Assembly (NCBI RefSeq): GCF_958450345.1
Contig: NC_088780.1
Span: 119,426,226-119,490,225, forward strand
Reading direction: 5' to 3'
Length of the DNA stretch: 64,000 nt
From: Calliphora vicina
Lineage: Eukaryota > Arthropoda > Insecta > Diptera > Calliphoridae
A program made the position numbers and the translations under genes. Positions 57,510 to 64,000 of the stretch are shown here, piece by piece (position 1 is the stretch's first letter; each line of letters starts with the position of its first letter). The notes under the pieces were generated by a model that saw nothing but the letters and a program-made list of their open reading frames with translations, made no database searches and had not been told where the DNA came from.

Positions 57510-58244
57510 CTATTTTACTCCTAAAGCCAAAGCACTCAAATCGTCTTTGTGTTTTTTCAACAATTCTTTATCCACATTCTCTGGCAACTCCTTAGCAACT
57601 TCCTTGACTAGCCAAGACACCATGTGTTTATTATTTATGCGCTGTTCTACATTGCGACAAGCCACCTGGTAGTCCAAACGATTTTTAACATCTTTGTAAA
57701 CCTGCATTATGGACTCTCTATAGGCAGCTTCCAGTTGTAAAGCAATATTCTCCTTCTTGGCCTGCATCAGTAACAGACTACCTTCTGCTCTCCACTGTTC
57801 CAATTCTTCACGATCAATAATTTCTTGCAAAGCCTTAAGTTCGGCTTCATGTTGTTTCTTCCAATTATTTTCAAACTTTTCGATTTCCTTGTCACAATAA
57901 TTGGCGAATTTGGGACCTAATTGTTTTACTGTCACAACGCACATTATGCCCAACGAGAGACCAGTATAGAATTCATGTTCACACACATAAATCTCTTTAG
58001 AGAGCAAGTAGTTGAGTAAACCCCAGCCAAAAATGTAGGGTCCAGTCTTGCCAGTTTTGGGATAGAAGAATTGAAACCAGTTGTCAGGTATAAAACCTAA
58101 ACGTACCTTGTCGGGATAAATTCTCCGCTTAGTGCCGCAATCACAGTAGTGAGTATAACCAGTGCCAATAGGTATGGCCTGGGGTAAACCCATTTTACGC
58201 AGATATTGCGAGGTTAGTAGAACAACTGGTTTCAAAGGAGGCAT
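57510..58244 (-). CDS. ATPsynB: ATP synthase subunit b, mitochondrial (single-exon paralogue)
   Basis: This encodes a 244-residue peripheral-stalk b subunit of mitochondrial F1Fo-ATP synthase, which is anchored in the inner membrane and holds F1 against rotation. The start is the ATG at 58244 in context ACAAAAATG, matching fly initiation; the open frame continues 24 nt upstream only to a TTG. Residues 1-29 are basic and free of acidic residues, fitting a mitochondrial presequence. KVRLGFIPDNWFQFFYPKTG (46-65) is the family block, followed by two hydrophobic segments (about 70-86 and 93-112) and a long charged helix with EQWRAEGSLLLMQAKKENIA and RLDYQVACRNVEQR. It ends LSALALGVK, as in flies. 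Length equals the Drosophila protein (about 243). Only the first about 45 residues diverge strongly, with an unusual CDC at 34-36. The whole family is covered without introns or stops, suggesting a retrocopy or testis-type paralogue. That is inference. Confidence 0.95.
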   Translation of the reverse strand: MPPLKPVVLLTSQYLRKMGLPQAIPIGTGYTHYCDCGTKRRIYPDKVRLGFIPDNWFQFFYPKTGKTGPYIFGWGLLNYLLSKEIYVCEHEFYTGLSLGIMCVVTVKQLGPKFANYCDKEIEKFENNWKKQHEAELKALQEIIDREELEQWRAEGSLLLMQAKKENIALQLEAAYRESIMQVYKDVKNRLDYQVACRNVEQRINNKHMVSWLVKEVAKELPENVDKELLKKHKDDLSALALGVK

Positions 58245-58480
58245 TTTTGTTTGCTTTTTAAATGCCAAGATTTATAAAATATGTATGTATGTATGATGAA
58301 CAAAATTAAAATAAAATTAAAAAAGCAATTCCAAATATATTTTTTTGTCTAATTTAAAAGTCAATTGAAAACACATGTTTTTGCCAAAACAGAAAGTTTC
58401 TTATAAACAAAAAACCAACAATTGATTCATTTATTATAGCGTTCAGATTATTTTGAATTGAGTTAAACATACATACATAT
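58245..58480. other. Upstream flank of the ATP synthase-like gene
   Basis: AT-rich with a short TATG microsatellite near 58280-58295. No convincing core promoter motif can be assigned. A MITE begins about 235 bp upstream of the start codon and may bound the promoter. Confidence 0.4.
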
Positions 58481-58740
58481 CGCACACCCAGTTCAAAAGT
58501 GACACAACTCAAAATTTTAATTTTTCAGAAATCGAAAATATATACATATATACCAATTGAAACATAATGAAAAACATTAGTGTTATTTTTAGCCACAGTT
58601 AACAACAACAGAATACACTGATAGCTTTTGTATAGATAAACAAGTGTATTATGCATAGTTTAAGCGTAAAATTCATTTTTCGGGATAATATAACCCAAGA
58701 AATTAATTTTGAGTTGTGTCACTTTTGAACTGGGTGTACG
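58481..58740. mobile_element. CGCACACCCAGTTC MITE upstream of the gene
   Basis: The ends CGCACACCCAGTTCAAAAGT and, inverted, CGTACACCCAGTTCAAAAGT match at 19 of 20 and continue with GACACAACTCAAAATT. It is 260 bp, non-coding, with flanks ACATACATAT and ATATGTATGT that are themselves inverted. Confidence 0.88.
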
Positions 58741-59663
58741 ATATGTATGTATTTTGGTGCCGCCTGTCAAGTTGATTAGTTTGAATCTTTATTTGCCATA
58801 AACATTTGCCAATATTTCGTTCTTTGTTAGATTGAGTATTATTTGCAATTCATATTCGTCAAACAGCAAACAAATTCTAGTGAGGCCCATATGTATGACA
58901 ACAACTCATTAATTCAATAATACCTAGAGAATTTATCTGTTACCTTTTGACGTCATTTTGAAAACGAAGTAGGTATTTACTTGCTATAGGGATCATTTTC
59001 TGAATTGAATTTTTTCTGAACATTGATGTTCAACAACCTTGAGCTACAACTAAAATAATTATTTCAGCCAACCTAGTTATATCGTCGCTGCGCATATAAA
59101 AAGAAATATGTGTAATTTTTATACTGATTTTGTCATTCCGTTTGTAGAATATCGTTCCATATATTGTCAACTTCTGAAAATTTCTTAAATACGCATAAAT
59201 CTCTTATACCATTATGATATTAAAATTCGACATAAATAATCCTAATGTATATAAAGATCGCGGTATAATTTTTTTGAAGATCGGATCATAATTTTTCATT
59301 TCTCCTATATATGTATATAAGAATTAAATAGTGCATGTATGTAATGGCATCACGTGAGAACGTTTGGAGCGATTTGGATTTTGTTTTTATTCAACTGCAA
59401 ATTCTCTGGAAATGGTTCGTGGAGAAAAAGAATTAAAAAACTCGGTAATTTTAAGTTTTTAATATATTGCCTTCTTTTCACTTCTCATTTCTCTTAATAA
59501 GAAACATTTTTTGGAAAAACTTGAAGAACTAACAACAGTGTATTCTTTTCAGTTCTCATTTTTTAAGTATGAGAAATATTTATGAAAACTCAAAGAACTA
59601 AATTTGACTGCCTCCTTTTCTCCTCTCATTTTTCCATACATGTACCATTTGATTTTTATATAT
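58741..59663. other. Unassigned sequence with INE-1-like remnant
   Basis: No supported gene. Positions 59185-59310 (TACGCATAAATCTCTTATAC, GAAGATCGGATCATAATTTT) are an old INE-1-like fragment. Confidence 0.4.
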
Positions 59664-60633
59664 GAGGAGCCACAGTACTTTCTCAAATTTTTTGGTATTT
59701 TTATAATACTTGGGTTGAAATCTTCTAGAAACAATAAAATTTTTTTAATTTCTTTACTGAGTAAATGGTTTCTTATAAATTGGTGCTTAACAAAACGTAC
59801 AATCCTAGTATAAAACGACAAAAATAATATATTTAGGCCCTAATTTTATAAATCACGTTTGTTTTATATACAAATTTTTCAAATTATGAAAGGCAAATCA
59901 ATGCCTGAATTTTGGTGCGTTTGTTCTGTTCAGAATTCGTTTATAAAATAAAAATAAAACCAAATTTTTAAAATTTTGTTTTTGCTTTTCTGAGCGAAGC
60001 CAGTTTTTGATACACCCCAGAGGAGAAAACTTTAGCGCCCGGCCGAAGGCCGGCAATGCAAAAAACTTTTTTGAGTGAAGCCAGTTTTTAATATTTATGG
60101 ATTCTGGTTTTGCAAAGTAGAACCCAACAAAAATGAAATAACTCCCAATACCGTGAAATAACTCCAAATTTCCAAAATAAAATGAAATAAAACCCAACAA
60201 AAATTTCATTGGGAAAAATTATTGCATTATGAAATAACTCCCAACAAAAAATTATGAAAAAACTCCCTATGCGTTAGGAGTTGTTTCATAATGAAATAAG
60301 TCCTAAGTTGTATGAAAAATTTGTTGGGTGTTATTTCATCTTTTCGTGGGGAGTTATTTCATTTGGGAGTTATTTCACGGTACCGCTTATACATATGTAT
60401 GTATATTTGATCAGAATTAAAAACATTCATTCAAAATGTTATAGTTTTTTTTTTTTTTTTTAAACGCATAAAAAATGTACTTTTTAATTAATTTTTCAAC
60501 AAAATGTTTTTGAAATGGTTTTTAACTAAGATTTTCAGGTTCATGCAGATTTTTAAGGCAGAGAAATACATAAAACTCAATTTCCCAAACATTTTAAATG
60601 ATCAAAAAAGTACCATTTGTTCTGCGGCTCCTC
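59664..60633. mobile_element. GAGGAGC MITE, enlarged by insertions
   Basis: The ends GAGGAGCCACAG (missing part of the usual end) and, inverted, GAGGAGCCGCAGAACAAATG GTAC enclose 970 bp. The outer interiors match the 46630 copy (GGGTTGAAATCTTCTAGAAA; ATCAGAATTAAAAACATTCA). The centre holds foreign sequence, including the element at 60149-60382 and a GC-rich stem GCCCGGCCGAAGGCCGGC at 60039-60056. Confidence 0.75.
60149..60382. mobile_element. Nested palindromic element with GAAATAACTCCC repeats
   Basis: The ends TACCGTGAAATAACTCC and its inverse match over 17 bp. Inside, variants of GAAATAACTCCCAAC occur several times on the left in one direction and on the right in the other, so the element can fold at many registers. 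234 bp, non-coding. Confidence 0.8.
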
Positions 60634-60757
60634 ATATATAGATGAAATAAAATCATTAGTAAATTGCTACCGAGCTTAGCGATTTCGAACCAACATTTTA
60701 CACAGATAAATAATATGTATGCCCCCATACTAGGTACACTTCCGAATATCACTTTAA

Positions 60758-61518
60758 CCCCCATTAACACGAAGTCTGGTTAAGCCATAGCTAATAGTTA
60801 TATAGTAAGCCAGCAAGTAACATTGGAGCCAAGGCATAACTACTTATTATTTGACTGAAACACTACTTATCTTTGTTCGAGATTTTTAAAAAATTCATGG
60901 GTCAAGCTTACAAATGTACTTACAATCAGTTTAGAAATAAGTAGTAAATTCACAACAAGAATATGTAGCTAAAAAAAAACACAAAAAATATTGCCTTGTG
61001 TGGGAATTGAACAGTCACATTATTTGCTTGTGTTTGATAGTCAAGCTTCTTTATTTTATTGTAAGTTAACAATAGTTTTAACATCAACATATAAATGAAT
61101 ATGATATGACCAAAAAAATTAATGGCTTTGACAGGTGGCGAACCACTAACCTCCCGTTTTCCAGTCAAACACACTAGATAGCTGTGCAAAAAAATTTTGT
61201 GAATTTTTGTAATGACAACTAGTTATTTCATGCATTATTTTGTAAGGTGTGGTGGTTACCCAGCACATTATTTTATTTACTAGAATAAGTACTTATTTTT
61301 ATACAGGCTGGTAATGAACTTTTGCATTTCATTACCAGCCTGTATAAAAATAAGTACTTATTCTAGTAAATAAAATAATGTGCTGGGTAACCACCACACC
61401 TTACAAAATAATGCATGAAATAACTAGTTGTCATTACAAAAAATCACAAAATTTTTGCTTGGTTGTCAATATAACTATATATTGGTTAAAACATAACCAG
61501 ACTTTGTGTTACTGGGGG
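60758..61518. mobile_element. PIF/Harbinger-like MITE with TAA duplication
   Basis: The ends CCCCCATTAACACGAAGTCT and, inverted, CCCCCAGTAACACAAAGTCT match at 18 of 20, then GGTTA. TAA flanks both sides (60755-60757, 61519-61521). The surrounding sequence is an old INE-1-like fragment (TCCGAATATCACTTTAA | then CGCATAAATCTCTTATAT after the element), so the insertion point is visible. A 3-bp TAA duplication suits PIF/Harbinger. 761 bp without transposase; holds a long hairpin and two tRNA-like fragments. Confidence 0.75.
61188..61456. repeat. Long near-perfect hairpin, arms about 130 bp
   Basis: The left arm 61188-61318 and right arm 61328-61456 are inverse copies around a 9-base loop CTTTTGCAT. 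Matching words include GGTGTGGTGGTTACCCAGCA and GAATAAGTACTTATT. Only an A/T difference and a run-length difference near the outer ends were seen. Confidence 0.97.
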
Positions 61519-61521
61519 TAA

Positions 61522-62527
61522 TTCGCATAAATCTCTTATATTTATTTATGATAAGTTTGAAATTCTACATCAATAATAATGATGTATGTACATATAAGGC
61601 CCACTTCCGAAAAACACTTTAATATACATATAGAAATGTCTTATAAAACTCTATATCGAACCAAAATTTTACTCCGATGTATGATTTTAAAATGATTTTG
61701 GAAAAAAATTAACACATATCGTTAAAATGTCCTTACAACATTAGGAAGAAAAGAATTTGTCTTATGGAATTTCATAGAAGAGAAGTTAAGTATGTCGTCG
61801 TTAAGTAAATCGACAAAAATTAACACTCGTAAATTTTTTCAAAAAAAACACGTAGATCCTTTTGTATGTGCAGCGGCGATATGTAGAATATTGTGGAAAG
61901 AAATTAGACATGCTTCTAATTAGATACATGTGTATTATTTCCAAATTTTAATTAAATTTGTGGACAATTGAATAGATAAATAACACTGATCAAAATAAAT
62001 TATAAATAATGCAAAAAAAATTTATAGACGACAATACTGTGTATAATACTTTTCAAATCTTACATACATATTTATGAATCCATCCGGTTAGTCAAGAAAT
62101 CATTTCGAAAAATATATTTATTGTTTACTATTGTGTAAACAAGAAAGGTATTTTTGATGTTTTTTGCAAATTTTATTTTAATTTTATATTTTCTTCACAT
62201 TTATTTTTTGCCTTAATTGTATTTAAATACAAAAATAAAAAAGTATTTAAATTGTTTTAAAATGTAATAAATTTTTTATGACATTTAAATTGTATTATGT
62301 TAGATAAATATTAATGCTCAGTATTGTCATTTAGTTTATCTCGTTTTATATGAATTGAAAAAATTTAAAAAAAAACTATTAAAAAATTTTGGTCTATTGC
62401 TAGTAGAGATGAGCTATATTTCCATACATGTGATTTGATCACTGTGATAGAAAAATCACTTGTAACAACTGTATATAACAACTAACAGGTACATTTAAGT
62501 CGTTCTTTTTTATTTTTCAACATAATT
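61522..62527. other. Unassigned AT-rich sequence with INE-1-like remnant
   Basis: No supported gene. Positions 61522-61690 continue the old INE-1-like fragment interrupted at 60758 (AAGGCCCACTTCCGAAAAAC). Confidence 0.4.
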
Positions 62528-62773
62528 GGTCAATTCACAAAGTCTCTTATTATGTCATATTGTCATAATGTCCTAATATTTCCCAATGGTTTTTATTGCT
62601 TTTCAAGCAAAAAATGTCCTAAAATAATACTATTCTGTATGCTATGTTTATTGTGTTATCGTAACCAACCAGCAGTGACCTGCGCCGAATGCCTAAGAGT
62701 CGGTTAACCTGAGCTGCCGAGTCTTGATATATTAGGATATTATGACAATATGACTGATAAGAGACCTTGTGTA
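62528..62773 (+). mobile_element. MITE GGTCAATTCAC family, nearly complete
   Basis: It starts GGTCAATTCACAAAGTCTCT and the right end reads GACAATATGACTGATAAGAG ACCTTGTG, the inverse of the left end without its outermost bases. The interior includes AACCAACCAGCAGTGACCTG. Related copies are at 4327 and 31448. Confidence 0.75.
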
Positions 62774-62819
62774 GGTAGCTAGTTACCTTATTAGCTACCT
62801 AACTGGCTACTTGATCAGC

Positions 62820-63060
62820 TACATAGAATTATATCAACACAATTTGTATAAAGCCATTTTGTACGAATTAGTCACAAAACGTTTAAAGTTACTGCACTCT
62901 AGACTAATTACAGACACTTAAGTGATAGTTGCCTTCTCACTATATTACATTGGTTATCTTAAATATCCAATTGACTTCTCTCTGCACTACAAAGAGCATA
63001 TACGTGTCAAATGACCCAAAATATATAGATTGAAGTCAGCCAAGTGGTCAGACATAGTGA
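62820..63060 (-). repeat. Dispersed repeat matching 5160-5410
   Basis: The reverse strand matches 5160-5410: CATATACGTGTCAAATGACC, GAATTATATCAACACAATTT and CACTCTAGACTAATTACAGA. Part of the AACTGCTGGG family. Confidence 0.55.
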
Positions 63061-64000
63061 AAATTACTTGCTGGAATGAGAGTTTCTCCAACACGGTGTT
63101 GTAACATATCAGTTCCCTTAAAATTGTCTGATCTTTGATTAATTCTGCTATTTTCCTATGTTTTTATTAACAGAGGTTTTTAAATCAGAATTGTTCTCCA
63201 AAAATCACGGGATCGCTCATTTCTAATTGCTAGTCTTCTTTAATTTTCAGTTGGTCACCCTAATACAGTAGTTCTAATAGCTAAGCCTAAAACGTAAAGA
63301 GTAAAAAGTATAAAAATGTTTTCATAATGCAAGATTTTGATGATAAAACCAATGGAAATATTCTTAAATACATCAACATTACTCGAAAACCGTATTTCTT
63401 GGTATGGTATGATAGAGTTCCATATTCGTGCAACTGGATATACAAATAATCTTCCCTTTATAAGGTTATTAAATTATTAAAAACTAAAGCATAAAAAAGT
63501 TTATTTCGAATTTTTTAATGTTTATTGCGATTTTGATCTTGAAGATGGAGTTTTTTTGATTTTTTATGTTCACAATTTTTGTTCTTTATGACAAGTTTGG
63601 TAATAGAGTACTATGTCTAATGCTACAACTTTGCCTCAGAGAGTAAATCAAAATTCCGCACTGTTTGCAAGATATGAACCTGAGAAAATGATCACTTTTT
63701 TTCTAAAATGACACCAAGGCCCCAAATCTTTGGGACCCCATAAAAAAAGTGGTTGACCTTAGGCAAAAGTGGGAGACACAGGTCTTTTGTTTTTGGTCTT
63801 TTATCGCGTATTGGTATCCGTATATGATTATATTTTTTCGTATTGCACTTTGTAATTGAATTCGTCTAAACTTTTTTTTTTTTAATTTTCAAATAATATG
63901 ACAAATGAATATTATTCTGTAGCACCCTATAATCTTTAGGAATAGTTAACATGACAGAAACAACTGCTAATTACCTAATATTAACACCTTTTTTTAAAAT
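63061..64000. other. Unassigned sequence at the window end
   Basis: No supported gene, bounded repeat or RNA gene was seen. Confidence 0.35.

Noticed and set aside
59898..60209. 103-codon frame reading across the GC-rich stem
   Set aside because: It crosses two nested repeats with inverted words; the repeated SEK/KNWL peptides come from the direct repeats, not from a protein family.
61000..61196. A functional tRNA gene
   Set aside because: Neither strand gives a full cloverleaf with matched acceptor stem by eye; only box-like fragments are present.

Overview
The window looks like AT-rich, repeat-saturated intergenic DNA from a higher fly, probably a calyptrate such as a blow fly, house fly or relative. 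Three things point there: one intact nuclear gene that reads as fly mitochondrial ATP synthase subunit b, many copies of a short element built like Drosophila INE-1/DINE-1, and a mix of mariner, Tc1, hAT and miniature inverted-repeat elements. I see no prokaryotic or viral gene organisation, no rRNA, no convincing tRNA and no CRISPR array. The species assignment is inference.

Only one intact host gene is visible: an intronless ATP synthase subunit b-like gene on the minus strand at 57510-58244. Its true ATG lies 24 nt inside the longest open frame. Nearly all other open frames are chance frames in AT-rich DNA or remnants of transposon genes.

Layout. 0-4.5 kb: a decayed hAT element, a small element with an 8-bp target duplication, and fragments of an arthropod repeat ORF, a mariner and a MITE. 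5-15.5 kb: dispersed repeats, an inverted pair of INE-1-like elements, a dead mariner, a short satellite block and a folded-back INE-1-like copy. 16-20 kb: an exact 139-bp tandem duplication and a 2.2-kb satellite array of about 113-bp units. 20-31.5 kb: INE-1-like copies (one nested in another), a fold-back element, an internally deleted arthropod repeat ORF and a truncated Tc1. 33.2-34.8 kb: a second copy of the first hAT family carrying a nested 626-bp element with a perfect 8-bp duplication. 37-42 kb: tandem repeats, a TA-flanked Tc1/mariner relative, an element with a 9-bp duplication and a 1.35-kb fold-back element. 43-50 kb: MITEs, a mariner and an INE-1-like element. 50.8-52.7 kb: a 1.9-kb DNA transposon with 16-bp perfect termini, an 8-bp duplication and a broken transposase-like gene of a family I know only as uncharacterised animal proteins. 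53-63 kb: more MITEs around the ATP synthase gene, then a PIF/Harbinger-like element containing a 130-bp-arm near-perfect hairpin.

There is no operon-like cooperation here. The unifying theme is nested insertion by cut-and-paste and Helitron-type elements. The best candidates for something undescribed are the 50.8-52.7 kb transposon, the element family with 9-bp duplications, and the intact single-exon ATP synthase b paralogue. Everything was read by eye; family names marked as recalled were not checked against any database.
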